Source: Crocinitomicaceae bacterium
GTDB taxonomy: Bacteria > Bacteroidota > Bacteroidia > Flavobacteriales_D > Crocinitomicaceae
Assembly (NCBI GenBank): GCA_029254025.1
Contig: JAQWYK010000042.1
Coordinates: 1-55,440 of the forward strand
DNA: 55,440 nucleotides
Direction: 5' to 3'
A program made the translations under genes and the position numbers. Positions 18,532 to 28,285 of the stretch are shown here, piece by piece (position 1 is the first letter of the stretch; each line of letters opens with the position of its first letter). The notes beneath the pieces were generated by a model, which was not told the origin of the DNA, did no database searches, and was given only the letters and a program-made list of their open reading frames with translations.

Positions 18532-18789
18532 ATGAGAAAAGACATACATCCAGAAGAATACAGAGTAGTTGTTTTCAAAGACATGACGAATGACCACATG
18601 TTTTTAAGCCGCTCATGTGCTGCAACAACGGAAACAATTACTTATGACGACGGAAATGAGTATCCTTTAGTGAAATTAGATATCTCTTACACGTCGCACC
18701 CTTTCTTTACTGGAAAAGCACAATTCGTAGATACTGCGGGTCGTATTGATAAATTCAAAAATCGTTACGCACGTCACGAAAAGAAATAA
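18532..18789 (+). CDS. rpmE: 50S ribosomal protein L31, type B
   Basis: Large-subunit ribosomal protein. The 85 residues start [18 protein letters not shown] and contain [19 protein letters not shown] and [13 protein letters not shown], which are diagnostic. It is the type B (zinc-free) form: the two CxxC pairs of type A L31 are absent and only one Cys remains. In many bacteria the zinc-free form is induced by zinc starvation, but Bacteroidota commonly carry it as the only L31. A monocistronic unit with its own terminator. Confidence 0.96.
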   Translation: MRKDIHPEEYRVVVFKDMTNDHMFLSRSCAATTETITYDDGNEYPLVKLDISYTSHPFFTGKAQFVDTAGRIDKFKNRYARHEKK

Positions 18790-18809
18790 TTTGCACCGAT
18801 TGGTGATAG

Positions 18810-18838
18810 AAGGGAGGACAAAGGTTCTCCCTTTTTTT
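18810..18838 (+). terminator. Rho-independent terminator after rpmE
   Basis: AAGGGAG (18810-18816) pairs with CTCCCTT (18827-18833) around a 10-nt loop, followed by more T. It lies 20 bp after the L31 stop. Confidence 0.85.
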
Positions 18839-18858
18839 GTTTCTTATTGAATGTGTAA

Positions 18859-20241
18859 TTAAAAAATTTTGTCAGGATTCAAGATGCCCTTTGGGTCAAA
18901 AACCTTTTTGATGTTACGCATGAGTTCAAGGTGAACTTCACTGAATGCTATTGGCATGAACTGCTTTTGAACGTATCCAATACCGTGTTCACCTGAGAGG
19001 GTTCCTCCCAAGGAGACGGTTAATTCAAAAATCTCAGTAATTGCTTTCGGTAGATCTTCGTTCCATTGTTGATCGGTTAAATCCCCTTTAATGATATTCA
19101 CGTGAAGATTTCCATCGCCAGCATGTCCGTAACAAACGGATTGAATTCCATATTTCTTGCCAATTTCTTTTACACCAACCAGGAGTTGTGGTAGTCTATA
19201 TCGTGGAACAACAGTATCTTCTTCCTTATAGATAGAATACGCTTTAACAGCCTCTCCGACTTTTCTGCGAATGGTCCATAGTTGGTCTTTTTGAGCATGT
19301 GACTCTGCGAAGAGAATTTCGTCTGTTTCAAAGTTTTCGAGTACCGTCGTTATTTTTTCACATTCTTCAAAGAGTTGATCTAAGTCGAACCCGTCCACCT
19401 CAATTAACAAGTGGGCAGCATGGTTTTCTTTCACATCTATCGTTATATCAGCAAAATGCTTTAGCGTCCATGTTAATGCATCGCGTTCCATGAATTCTAG
19501 CCCACTTGGAGTAATTCCGGCATTAAATATTTGTGCAACAGCCTCGCATGCCTGAGCTGCGTCGTAAAATGGAACGAGCATCAATAAGTCTGCAGTTGGA
19601 TGTGGGATGAGCCTAAGCACAATTTTTGTAATTACGCCGAGGGTTCCTTCACTTCCTACGAGGAGTTGCGTAAGGTTATAACCAGTAGCATTTTTTAGAA
19701 CATTTGCCCCTGTCCAGATTATTTCTCCAGAAGGAAGAACCACCTCTAGATTCAATACGTAATCCGCAGTCACTCCGTATTTTACAGCTTTTGGACCTCC
19801 ACTATTCTCAGAAACATTTCCACCAATAAAACAACTCCCTTTGCTTGCCGGATCGGGAGGATAAAACAATCCTTTTTCACGCACCGCATCTTGAAGTACT
19901 TGAGTGATAACTCCTGGTTCAGTAATAACTTGAAGGTTATCTTCGTCGATTGATAAAATTCGGTTGAATTTTTCCATACTGAGTAGAACTCCACCACGGA
20001 CGGGTAACGCTCCACCACTTAGTCCAGTTCTTGCTCCTGCCGGAGTAACATAGATTTCATGAGAATTACAAAAGCGCATGATAGCACTTATCTCCTCTAC
20101 GGTTGAAGGTTTAACTACCACATGGGGGAGAAACCGCAAGTCTTCCGTTTCGTCATGGCTATAATTCTCTAAAGACCCTTTGTCTATATAGGAAATATCA
20201 TCAAATGTATCTAAGAAGAGTTTTAAATGTTCCGTATTCAT
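18859..20241 (-). CDS. FAD-linked oxidase, GlcD/D-lactate dehydrogenase type
   Basis: Oxidises a 2-hydroxy acid such as glycolate or D-lactate. The 460 residues have a PCMH-type FAD domain (about 38-215: VVVKPSTVEEISAIMRFCN, PAGARTGLSGGALP, DPASKGSCFIGGNVSENSGG, GSEGTLGVITKI). The C-terminal oxidase domain shows CYGHAGDGNLHVNI and GTLSGEHGIGYVQK, whose histidines belong to the metal and substrate site. No iron-sulfur GlcF gene is nearby, so it may act with a distant partner or alone. Electron acceptor and substrate are not set by the sequence. It starts 3 bp after a small secreted protein gene. Confidence 0.9.
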   Translation of the reverse strand: MNTEHLKLFLDTFDDISYIDKGSLENYSHDETEDLRFLPHVVVKPSTVEEISAIMRFCNSHEIYVTPAGARTGLSGGALPVRGGVLLSMEKFNRILSIDEDNLQVITEPGVITQVLQDAVREKGLFYPPDPASKGSCFIGGNVSENSGGPKAVKYGVTADYVLNLEVVLPSGEIIWTGANVLKNATGYNLTQLLVGSEGTLGVITKIVLRLIPHPTADLLMLVPFYDAAQACEAVAQIFNAGITPSGLEFMERDALTWTLKHFADITIDVKENHAAHLLIEVDGFDLDQLFEECEKITTVLENFETDEILFAESHAQKDQLWTIRRKVGEAVKAYSIYKEEDTVVPRYRLPQLLVGVKEIGKKYGIQSVCYGHAGDGNLHVNIIKGDLTDQQWNEDLPKAITEIFELTVSLGGTLSGEHGIGYVQKQFMPIAFSEVHLELMRNIKKVFDPKGILNPDKIF

Positions 20242-20244
20242 TGG

Positions 20245-20487
20245 TTACCATTCTTGTTTTCGTACGACTACTCGACCAAAGGAATCAATGTCTTTGTAAT
20301 TGGCCATTTCTATAGGTTCAATGACTTCTTCATTAGTCCAGTTGACAAATCTCCATCTGCGATCGACGATTTTAGCAACACAGATGCCATCTCCGTTAAC
20401 TGCATCTGCTCTAATTATTTCATGGCTTTTCTGACAGAAGAGTTGATTCGTTGACACAATTAAAAGTAATAGGAGTAGTTTTTTCAC
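20245..20487 (-). CDS. Small secreted protein of unknown function
   Basis: An 80-residue protein with a clear signal peptide (KKLLLLLLIVSTNQLFCQ, residues 2-19) and a mature part of about 60 residues containing VNGDGICVAKIVDRRWRFVNW. I do not recognise the family. It lies between ileS (37 bp upstream) and the FAD oxidase (3 bp downstream), all on the minus strand, so it is likely transcribed with them. The signal and tight spacing argue that it is a real gene. Confidence 0.65.
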   Translation of the reverse strand: MKKLLLLLLIVSTNQLFCQKSHEIIRADAVNGDGICVAKIVDRRWRFVNWTNEEVIEPIEMANYKDIDSFGRVVVRKQEW

Positions 20488-20524
20488 ACTAACTTATTTT
20501 TATCTACACAATTCTAACGGAACA

Positions 20525-23500
20525 TTATGCTTTTGCAATTCCTATCTTGGTATCGTTCACTGCCTCGATATCCGCAGAAAATTCAATACCTTCAAATTGA
20601 CCGATACGAATAGCAGTGGCAAGCACTTCATCCGCAATATATCTTTTATTTGATTGAACGGCTTCTGCAATTTCATCGGTTGAAGATATTGTTACATTAA
20701 TCTTGTCAGTTACTTCAAGACCCGCCTCTTTGCGGAAGTTTTGAATTCGGTTTACCAATTCTCGGGCAATGCCTTCTTGCTTCAGGGCAGGAGTAATGGT
20801 GATGTCCATTGCTACAGTTATTCCCTGTTCAGAGGTGACTAACCATCCTGGAATGTCATCCGTAAGGATTTCGAAATCTTGAAAATCAAGTTGAATGATT
20901 TCTCCATTTACTTCTCCTTGCCAGCCTTGGTTTTTTTCTACTGCGGCAATTTCATTGTCTCCCCAGGAATTTACAAGGCCTGCAATTGCCTTCATTTGTT
21001 TACCGTATTTTGGCCCGATAGTTTTGAAGTTTGGCTTGATTTTTTTAACCAATACGCCTGCTGTGTCTTCAAGAAGTTCAAGCTCTTTCACATTGATTTC
21101 AGAAAGAATTAAATCTTTTACATGCTCAATTCGTCCTTTGAAATTCGGGTCTAAAATGGGAACCATAATTTTTTGGAGAGGTTGTCGCACCTTGATCTTT
21201 TCTTTTTTACGCAAGCTCAATGCCATTGACGATACTTGTTGCGCGATTTCCATTTGTGCTTCTAATTCTAAGTTGATATCAGTGGCACTTGCAGAAGGGA
21301 AATCAGCTAAATGAACAGAATGAGCATCGTGACGACCCGCGATGTTATTTAAATCAGAAAATAATTCATCTGAGTAAAATGGTGCGATTGGGGCCGATAT
21401 GATCGCAATAGATTCTAAGCATTCAAACAGAGTTTGATATGCAGCAATCTTGTCCGAAGAGTAATCCCCTTTCCAAAAACGTCTTCTGCACAATCGAACA
21501 TACCAATTTGAAAGTTGGTCATTTACGAAAGATTGAATTAATCGACCTGCTTTAGTTGGTTCGTAAGTGTTGAAGGCTTCGTCTACGTCTTGAATCAAGC
21601 TATTCAGTTTAGAAATAATCCATCGGTCAATTTCTGGTCGTGCTGCTGTCGGTATTCGTTCTTCTTGATATGCAAAACCATCAATGTTAGCATACAATGT
21701 GAAGAATGAATAGGTATTGTATAGAGTCCCGAAAAATTTACGTTGGGTTTCAACAATTCCTTCTTCGTCAAACTTTAAGTTATCCCATGGTTGAGCATTG
21801 GTAATCATGTACCAACGTGTCGCATCTGGACCGTATTTTTTTAAGGTTACGAATGGGTCAACAGCATTTCCGAGGCGTTTAGACATTTTTTGACCATTCT
21901 TATCTAATACTAATCCATTGGAAATAACATTTTTATAGGCTACCTTGTCAAAAACCATAGTGCTGATAGCGTGAAGGGTATAGAACCAGCCACGCGTTTG
22001 ATCAACACCTTCTGCAATAAAGTCTGCTGGATAGCCCAATTGTTCTTCCACCATTTCTCTATTTTCAAAAGGATAATGCCATTGAGCATAAGGCATAGAT
22101 CCAGAGTCGAACCAAACATCAATCAAGTCAGATTCACGTTTCATAGGCTTTCCTGATGCAGAAACCAAGGTGATTTTATCAACATAGTTTTTATGCAAAT
22201 CGACTTTGGAGTAATTTTGAGAAGACATATCTGATGGGTCAAAACTATCCAATGGATTAATGGCCATTACACCTGCTTTAACTGCTTTTTGACATTCTTC
22301 CTTCAGTTGTTTAATGGACGAAATACAAATTTGCTCATCGCCTTCTTCAGTTCTCCAAATTGGAATTGGAATCCCCCAATATCGGGAACGCGAAAGATTC
22401 CAGTCGTTAACATTTTCCAACCACTTCCCAAAACGACCTGTTCCGGTCGATTCAGGTTGCCAGTTAATGGTTTTATTAAGTTCGATAAGTCGATCTTTTT
22501 TGTCTGATACCTTGATGAACCAAGAATCTAGGGGATAGTAAAGGACTGGCTTATCCGTTCTCCAGCAATGTGGGTAGCTGTGTTCGTATTTTTCCACCTT
22601 GAAAGCTTTGTTCTCTTCTTTTAGTTTGATGGAAATTAATACGTCTACTGATTTTTCAGGTCGTTCATCATCTTTGTAGTATTCATTTTTTACATACATA
22701 CCTGCAAATTCTCCAACCTCAAGTCTGAATTTCCCTTGAAGATCTACGAGTGGAACCGGATTTCCTCTTTCGTCGGGAATCAATAATCCTGGAATTCCAG
22801 CTTGCTTGGCAACGAGTGCATCATCGGCTCCAAAAGTAGGAGCAGTATGCACGATTCCTGTTCCGTCCTCAGTGGTAACGAATTCACCTGGAATTACCTG
22901 GAATGCGTTCTCAGGGCTTTCCATCGGAAGGGCATACGGCAGTAATTGTTCATATCGAAGTCCTATAAGATCAGAACCCTTGAAGGTGTTGCCGACCAAA
23001 AAAGGAATAGATTTAGCTCCTTTTTCGTATGAGCTTAATGCTTCTGCGTCTTCAACAGCGACATAATTTTTTGAAAACTGTTTTCCGACAAGTGCTTTAG
23101 CAAGAATGACATGGATGGGTTCAAACGTATACTGGTTGTACGAATGTATCATGACATAATCAATGTTATTACCTACGGTAAGTGCCGTGTTGGAGGGAAG
23201 TGTCCAAGGAGTAGTTGTCCAAGCTAACAAATGCACGGTTTCAATTTCCTCGCCATTCATGTCGGTCCAAAGTGGAAGTGTACTTGTGCCTTTGATTGCC
23301 TTGAATTGTGCCACACAAGATGTGTCTTTTACGTCTTGATAACACCCCGGTTGGTTTAATTCATGCGAAGAAAGTCCCGTTCCGGCTGCTGGTGAATATG
23401 GCTGTATGGTGTATCCTTTGTAAATCAACCCTTTTTCGTACAATTGACCCAATAACCACCACACACTTTCCATATACTTAGATTCATAGGTGATATAAGG

Positions 23501-23944
23501 ATGCTCTATATCTACCCAATACCCCATTTCCTTGGTGAGGTTATTCCAAATGTCGGTATAGCGCATTACTGCTTCTTTACACGCATTGTTGTAGTCGTCT
23601 ACAGATATTTTTTTGCCAATATCTTCTTTGGTGATACCTAATTCTTTTTCGACGCCAAGTTCTACAGGTAATCCATGCGTATCCCACCCAGCTTTCCGCT
23701 TCACTTGAAAACCTTTTAGTGTTTTGTACCTACAAAAAATATCTTTTATCGATCTCGCCATCACGTGGTGAATACCTGGGAGTCCGTTAGCAGATGGAGG
23801 CCCTTCGAAAAACACGAATGTTTTTTTTTGGTCTTTTGAGTTAATAGAGGCTTGGAAAATGTTTTCCGAATCCCATTTTTTCATAACACGTTCCGCCGTT
23901 TGTGGCAGATTCAATCCGCTGTATTCCTTGTATTTTTTGCTCAT
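20525..23944 (-). CDS. ileS: Isoleucyl-tRNA synthetase, type 2, with GIHH signature
   Basis: Charges tRNA-Ile with isoleucine. Start chosen at MSKKYKEYSGLNL (1139 residues); the in-frame extension to 24022 lacks family resemblance. The adenylation core carries FFEGPPSANGLPGIHHVMAR, the editing domain is in the middle (about 180-400; WTTTPWTLPSNTALTVG), and the second signature KMSKR is at residues 686-690. The C-terminus is of the long, eukaryote-like type 2 kind. The first signature, normally HIGH (HxGH), reads GIHH at residues 57-60 (23765-23776), so the first His and third Gly have traded places. The rest of the site looks intact. This is the only ileS in the window, with no sign of decay. 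Confidence 0.96.
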   Translation of the reverse strand: MSKKYKEYSGLNLPQTAERVMKKWDSENIFQASINSKDQKKTFVFFEGPPSANGLPGIHHVMARSIKDIFCRYKTLKGFQVKRKAGWDTHGLPVELGVEKELGITKEDIGKKISVDDYNNACKEAVMRYTDIWNNLTKEMGYWVDIEHPYITYESKYMESVWWLLGQLYEKGLIYKGYTIQPYSPAAGTGLSSHELNQPGCYQDVKDTSCVAQFKAIKGTSTLPLWTDMNGEEIETVHLLAWTTTPWTLPSNTALTVGNNIDYVMIHSYNQYTFEPIHVILAKALVGKQFSKNYVAVEDAEALSSYEKGAKSIPFLVGNTFKGSDLIGLRYEQLLPYALPMESPENAFQVIPGEFVTTEDGTGIVHTAPTFGADDALVAKQAGIPGLLIPDERGNPVPLVDLQGKFRLEVGEFAGMYVKNEYYKDDERPEKSVDVLISIKLKEENKAFKVEKYEHSYPHCWRTDKPVLYYPLDSWFIKVSDKKDRLIELNKTINWQPESTGTGRFGKWLENVNDWNLSRSRYWGIPIPIWRTEEGDEQICISSIKQLKEECQKAVKAGVMAINPLDSFDPSDMSSQNYSKVDLHKNYVDKITLVSASGKPMKRESDLIDVWFDSGSMPYAQWHYPFENREMVEEQLGYPADFIAEGVDQTRGWFYTLHAISTMVFDKVAYKNVISNGLVLDKNGQKMSKRLGNAVDPFVTLKKYGPDATRWYMITNAQPWDNLKFDEEGIVETQRKFFGTLYNTYSFFTLYANIDGFAYQEERIPTAARPEIDRWIISKLNSLIQDVDEAFNTYEPTKAGRLIQSFVNDQLSNWYVRLCRRRFWKGDYSSDKIAAYQTLFECLESIAIISAPIAPFYSDELFSDLNNIAGRHDAHSVHLADFPSASATDINLELEAQMEIAQQVSSMALSLRKKEKIKVRQPLQKIMVPILDPNFKGRIEHVKDLILSEINVKELELLEDTAGVLVKKIKPNFKTIGPKYGKQMKAIAGLVNSWGDNEIAAVEKNQGWQGEVNGEIIQLDFQDFEILTDDIPGWLVTSEQGITVAMDITITPALKQEGIARELVNRIQNFRKEAGLEVTDKINVTISSTDEIAEAVQSNKRYIADEVLATAIRIGQFEGIEFSADIEAVNDTKIGIAKA

Positions 23945-24086
23945 TGGAGGTAGTATCTTAACTAAGGCGCGAAAATAAGGATTTTTGTTGGAAGAATGAA
24001 TCTGAAACAGTGAGAAGAGCATGTGTTTTTTGGTGTCTCAATAATCAATTTTTCTAGTAACTTCGTTCAAGAGATAAAATAGCAGT

Positions 24087-27077
24087 ATGAAATTAATCGT
24101 AGTCTTCGTATTTTTAGGTTTAGTAGCGCGTTCTATTGCTCAGGATTACTGGCAACAAGAGGTGAATTATCGAATTCAGGTGAGTTTGGACGACGAGCGC
24201 CACATGTTGAATGGGTATGTCGAGATAGAATACACCAATAACTCCCCGGAGTCATTGCCGTTTATTTACTTTCATTTATGGCCAAATGCTTATTCAAATG
24301 GGGAAACCGCTTTGGCAAAGCAGCAATACCAGGATGGTGAAGATATTTTACAGAATATTTCAGAAGTGGATAGAGGGTTTATTGATTCGTTGGATTTCAC
24401 AATTTCTGGGACGAAATTGTCTTGGGAATTTGATCCGGAGCATACCGATATTGCTCGGGTAAAATTACTTAAGCCACTTATGCCTGGTCAAAAAACAATG
24501 ATTTCAACCCCTTTTCGAGTAAAACTCCCTTCAGGTGAGATTTCGCGACTTGGACATATTGGTCAATCGTATCAAATTACCCAATGGTATCCTAAACCCG
24601 CGGTTTTCGACCAGGAAGGTTGGCACCCAATGCCCTATTTGAATCAAGGCGAATTTTATTCGGAGTACGGAAGTTTTGATGTGGAGATCACCTTGCCATC
24701 GAATTACGTGGTTGGTGCCACAGGTGATTTGCAGACAGCGAGTGAGTTGTCTTTTTTGGAGAAAAAAGTAGAAATCACAACAGAGCACTTAAAAAAAGTC
24801 CAAGCTCCGAAAAATGGGAGAGGGGCACCAACTCCGTTTCCGGCTTCCTCGGATACGCTGAAGACTATCCGCTATGTTCAGTCAAATGTTCATGATTTCG
24901 CATGGTTTGCGGATAAGCGTTATGAAGTATTGCGAGGCCAAGTTGGGATGCCGCACAGTAAAAAGTTAGTGACGACTTGGGCGATGTTTGTTCCGAATAA
25001 TGCCTATTACTGGAAAGATGCAATTGAATACTTAAACGACGGCACTTATTATTATTCGCTATGGAACGGGGATTATCCGTACAATCAAGTTACAGCGGTA
25101 GACGGAACAATAAGTGCAGGAGGAGGAATGGAGTATCCAAACGTTACTGTTATTGGTAATGCTGGGTCTGCGTTGGAGCTTGAGATTGTAATTATTCACG
25201 AGGTTGGTCATAACTGGTTTTATGGAATTCTGGGAAGTAATGAACGTGTTCATGGATGGATGGACGAGGGTCTGAATACCTTGAATGAAGTGCGATACAT
25301 TCAAACGAAATATCCTGAGAACACCTACTTAGCTAATATGGTCGCCGACGGCATGTTCAATTTCCATGGGTTGTGCTACCATGATTTTAATGATGTGACC
25401 ACACGTTCAGTAGCTGCTCTTGGAATAGATCAGCCTGTTGAAACACATTCAGCAGAATTTCGGAGTATCAATTATGGAGTAATCATGTATCAAAAAACCG
25501 GGTTGATTTTTGACTATTTGAGGTATTATTTAGGAGATGAATTGTTTGATCACTCCATGCGTACCTATTATGATGATTGGAAATTTAAACATCCGCAACC
25601 AAAAGACATTCAAGCTTCGATAGAGAAAGCAAGTGGTAAAGACTTGAGTTGGGTATTTAATGATTTGATACAAACCACGCAACAAGCGGATTACAAAATT
25701 CAACGCGTAAAACGAAAGGATGGTAAAACTTCAGTTAAATTGAAGAACGTCGGCAATGTTGATGGGCCTATTCCAGTATCAGCAATGAAAGATTCGTCCA
25801 TAGTGGAAACATTGTGGTTAGATCCAGACGTGACCTCCGGTTGGGTTCATTTTTCTAATGAATACCAACGTTTCCAAATTGATCCACTTCGTCAAATTCC
25901 AGAATCTAACCGAAGCAACAATACGTGGGATAAATCGTGGTTATTGAATAAAACAGAACCATTCAAACCACGGATGCTATTTGGTTATGATCGTGCAGAA
26001 GAATCGAATCATTTTATCCTACCAGCACTCGGAGGAAATGCCTACGATAAATTTATGATTGGTGCCGCATTTCACAATTATGGGTTGGCTTTCCAACCCT
26101 TTCGATATTTCATTGCTCCAATGTATTCTTTCGGTCGCAATAACGTTTCTGGAGTGGGGGAATTTTCCTACGTATTTTACCCAAAAGGGAAAATAAAACA
26201 AACTCAATTGGGGCTATCAGTAAAATCATTTAAGGATGATCAAACGTTCATCCGCAACGAGTCTTATTTTGCAGTGGCTTCTCCCTTTATCTCAATTCTT
26301 TGGAGCAATGAACAGAAGAGAAATCCCATTGAACATAAGCTGACTATTCAGAGTTTAAATAAGCGAACGGTTAGGGGGACGACCCGTATTGATGAGCTTG
26401 GTGGGTTCGTATTGTACGCTGTTACTTATAAAGAAAGAGATCATGAGTATGCCATGAATTTTAGAAATGATTACATCGATTATGCACTAAATAATGATAA
26501 AATGGGACGAGTAACGTTCGATGGAACATATAAATGGCGCTATCTGAAAAAGAACTATTCGAGATGGATTGAGACAAGGGTCTTTGCGGGGTATAATTAC
26601 ATTTTCGAGGCGTCAACATTTGGTAATGCTTATCGCTACGGGATGTCGCTTGGTGGAGCAGATGGTTTTCAAGATGTTTTTGTAGAGGACTACTTTTTTG
26701 ATCGAAGTGCATCTAGCGGATTGTTTGAAAATCAGCGCCGCGAGAATATGGGAGGGTTTAAAACTACTTCCGGTTTTGGAACCACAGATGCTTGGTTGTT
26801 AACGGCTAATCTTTACTGGGAATTACCAATTAAAGTAAAAGGTTTAGGCGCCTTTGTTGACTGTGGAGGGTTTCCGCAAAATGGCGTAGCTTATGGTGTG
26901 TATAATGCTGGTCTTGGTTGGAGACTAGGTGATACGTTTGGCGTATATTTCCCGCTGATTCAGTCGGAGAATTTAGTCAATGCTTACACTTCGTTAAATT
27001 ACCTGGAACGCGTTCGATTTACGTTGAATATAAATGTTGTGAACACAGGTAAGTTGAGAGACGTGTTGATGAGATAG
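24087..27077 (+). CDS. Secreted M1-family zinc metallopeptidase
   Basis: Predicted exported aminopeptidase. Residues 1-18 are a signal peptide. The M1 N-terminal beta domain (DDERHMLNGYVEIEYTNNSP, WYPKPAVFDQEGWH) precedes the catalytic domain. That has the exopeptidase motif GGGMEYPN and the zinc site HEVGH (His371, His375) with Glu394 18 residues on (VHGWMDEGLNT), the exact HEXXH-X18-E pattern. From about 640 the protein has a long extra C-terminal part rich in aromatic beta strands, which could be an outer-membrane barrel-like or adhesion domain. At 996 residues it is longer than classic aminopeptidase N. It is divergent from ileS. No T9SS tail is visible. Confidence 0.88.
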   Translation: MKLIVVFVFLGLVARSIAQDYWQQEVNYRIQVSLDDERHMLNGYVEIEYTNNSPESLPFIYFHLWPNAYSNGETALAKQQYQDGEDILQNISEVDRGFIDSLDFTISGTKLSWEFDPEHTDIARVKLLKPLMPGQKTMISTPFRVKLPSGEISRLGHIGQSYQITQWYPKPAVFDQEGWHPMPYLNQGEFYSEYGSFDVEITLPSNYVVGATGDLQTASELSFLEKKVEITTEHLKKVQAPKNGRGAPTPFPASSDTLKTIRYVQSNVHDFAWFADKRYEVLRGQVGMPHSKKLVTTWAMFVPNNAYYWKDAIEYLNDGTYYYSLWNGDYPYNQVTAVDGTISAGGGMEYPNVTVIGNAGSALELEIVIIHEVGHNWFYGILGSNERVHGWMDEGLNTLNEVRYIQTKYPENTYLANMVADGMFNFHGLCYHDFNDVTTRSVAALGIDQPVETHSAEFRSINYGVIMYQKTGLIFDYLRYYLGDELFDHSMRTYYDDWKFKHPQPKDIQASIEKASGKDLSWVFNDLIQTTQQADYKIQRVKRKDGKTSVKLKNVGNVDGPIPVSAMKDSSIVETLWLDPDVTSGWVHFSNEYQRFQIDPLRQIPESNRSNNTWDKSWLLNKTEPFKPRMLFGYDRAEESNHFILPALGGNAYDKFMIGAAFHNYGLAFQPFRYFIAPMYSFGRNNVSGVGEFSYVFYPKGKIKQTQLGLSVKSFKDDQTFIRNESYFAVASPFISILWSNEQKRNPIEHKLTIQSLNKRTVRGTTRIDELGGFVLYAVTYKERDHEYAMNFRNDYIDYALNNDKMGRVTFDGTYKWRYLKKNYSRWIETRVFAGYNYIFEASTFGNAYRYGMSLGGADGFQDVFVEDYFFDRSASSGLFENQRRENMGGFKTTSGFGTTDAWLLTANLYWELPIKVKGLGAFVDCGGFPQNGVAYGVYNAGLGWRLGDTFGVYFPLIQSENLVNAYTSLNYLERVRFTLNINVVNTGKLRDVLMR

Positions 27078-27096
27078 GGGGGGGCTAAAGTCAAAA

Positions 27097-27150
27097 AGTC
27101 GAAAGTCGCGAGCAAAGTACTTTATGACTTTCAACTTGCGACTTTCGACT
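27097..27150. repeat. Long hairpin of AAGTCG words between convergent genes
   Basis: AGTCGAAAGTCGCGAG (27097-27112) pairs with CTTGCGACTTTCGACT (27135-27150) with a single G-T step, spaced by 22 bases. It lies between the convergent M1 peptidase and sodB and may act as a two-way terminator. The words AAAGTCGAAAGTCGC are reiterated also outside the arms, as in mobile or amplified intergenic repeats. Confidence 0.6.
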
Positions 27151-27156
27151 ACTATT

Positions 27157-27756
27157 CTACTTCGCAGCAGCAAATCTTCTCGCTACTTCTTCCCAGTTAA
27201 TTACATTAAAGAATGCATTAATATAGTCTGGACGTCTGTTTTGGTAGTTCAGGTAGTACGCATGTTCCCATACGTCAAGACCTAAAATTGGAGTTCCTTC
27301 ACATCCTTCGCCCATTAAAGGGTTGTCTTGATTCGCAGTAGAACAAACTTCTAATTTCCCATTAGAAACGCATAACCATGCCCAACCAGATCCAAATCGA
27401 GTCGCAGCAGCTTTCGCGAATTCATCTTTGAACGCTTCAAAAGAGCCAAATGCGCTATTGATAGCATCCGCAACTTCTCCTGATGGTTGTCCACCACCGT
27501 TTGGTGACATTACCAACCAGAATAAATCATGGTTGTAAAATCCACCTCCGTTATTACGAACAGCTGGTTTGTCCTTACAATTTTTTAAAATTTCTTCAAT
27601 TGATTTCCCTTCTAAATCAGTTCCTGCAATTGCGTTATTCAAGTTTGTTGTATATCCCGCATGATGTTTTCCATGGTGTATTTCCATTGTGCGTGCATCG
27701 ATGTGCGGCTCTAATGCGTCATACGCATAAGGTAAATTTGGTAATTCGAAAGCCAT
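27157..27756 (-). CDS. sodB: Superoxide dismutase, Fe/Mn family
   Basis: Converts superoxide to oxygen and peroxide. The 199 residues show ligands His27 ([11 protein letters not shown]), the second His in [13 protein letters not shown], and the Asp and His of [22 protein letters not shown]. The start [18 protein letters not shown] is canonical. The motif TANQDNPL and the general sequence resemble the iron/cambialistic type, but metal choice cannot be fixed by eye. It has its own promoter (27791-27821). Confidence 0.95.
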   Translation of the reverse strand: MAFELPNLPYAYDALEPHIDARTMEIHHGKHHAGYTTNLNNAIAGTDLEGKSIEEILKNCKDKPAVRNNGGGFYNHDLFWLVMSPNGGGQPSGEVADAINSAFGSFEAFKDEFAKAAATRFGSGWAWLCVSNGKLEVCSTANQDNPLMGEGCEGTPILGLDVWEHAYYLNYQNRRPDYINAFFNVINWEEVARRFAAAK

Positions 27757-27790
27757 ATTTTTGATTTTTTAATTAATATTTACTTGCCCT

Positions 27791-27821
27791 CAAAGGTAAT
27801 GATTTAATCGAATTCAGTCAA
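27791..27821 (-). promoter_or_regulatory. Promoter of sodB
   Basis: On the minus strand TTG, 20 bp spacer, then TACCTTTG, a full match to the Bacteroidota consensus TTG-N(about 20)-TAnnTTTG, 34 bp upstream of the sodB start. Confidence 0.6.
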
Positions 27822-27999
27822 GTCAGCAAAGGGATAAATTCCACACTTCTCACGAATAAAACTATTAAGTAAATGATAATTAATGATTTAGTTACTAATA
27901 TTATTTAGAATAGATATAAATAAACTCCAGCCTACATATGGTGCTTAGCCTTATTTTTATGCAAATAGAAAAAAATAATGTGTTCTCGATTCTATGTAT

Positions 28000-28030
28000 T
28001 TGGTAATAAATAATAATTATTATATCTTCG
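28000..28030 (+). promoter_or_regulatory. Promoter of the acidic lipoprotein gene
   Basis: TTG at 28000-28002, a 20-bp spacer, then TATCTTCG at 28023-28030 (one base off TAnnTTTG), 33 bp before the start codon. The surrounding DNA, 27850-28022, is very AT-rich and shows nothing else. Confidence 0.5.
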
Positions 28031-28063
28031 CAGCGTATTTGTAAACTAATAAACAAAAAAATC

Positions 28064-28285
28064 ATGAAAAAAGTATTTTCTTTTGTAGCAGTAGCTGCAA
28101 TGACAGTGGCTTTGTACTCTTGCGGAGAAGCAACAGAGGAGGCAGTAACAGAAGGTGAAGCAACAGTTGAAGAGACTGTAGAAACAGTTGAAGAAGAAGT
28201 TGTTGAAGAAGAAGTTGTTCAAGAAGTTGTTGAGGCAGACTCAACTGCTGAGACGACTGAAGAGCACCCAGCTGAAGAAATGTAA
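28064..28285 (+). CDS. Small, highly acidic lipoprotein
   Basis: A 73-residue protein with a lipoprotein signal peptide: KKVFSFVAVAAMTVALYSCGE, Cys20 being the lipidation site. The mature part is almost only Glu, Val, Thr and Ala, with repeated E(E)VVEEE and TVEETVE units, and no Lys or Arg. It is probably surface or periplasm anchored and disordered or helical. I do not know the family or its role. It has its own promoter and a strong terminator, so it is a single-gene unit. The antisense frame is open too, but only because of the GAA/GTT repeat composition. Confidence 0.75.
   Translation: MKKVFSFVAVAAMTVALYSCGEATEEAVTEGEATVEETVETVEEEVVEEEVVQEVVEADSTAETTEEHPAEEM

Noticed and set aside
23945-24022. 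26-residue N-terminal extension of ileS
   Set aside because: No family resemblance, and the MSKKYKEYSGLNL start is typical.
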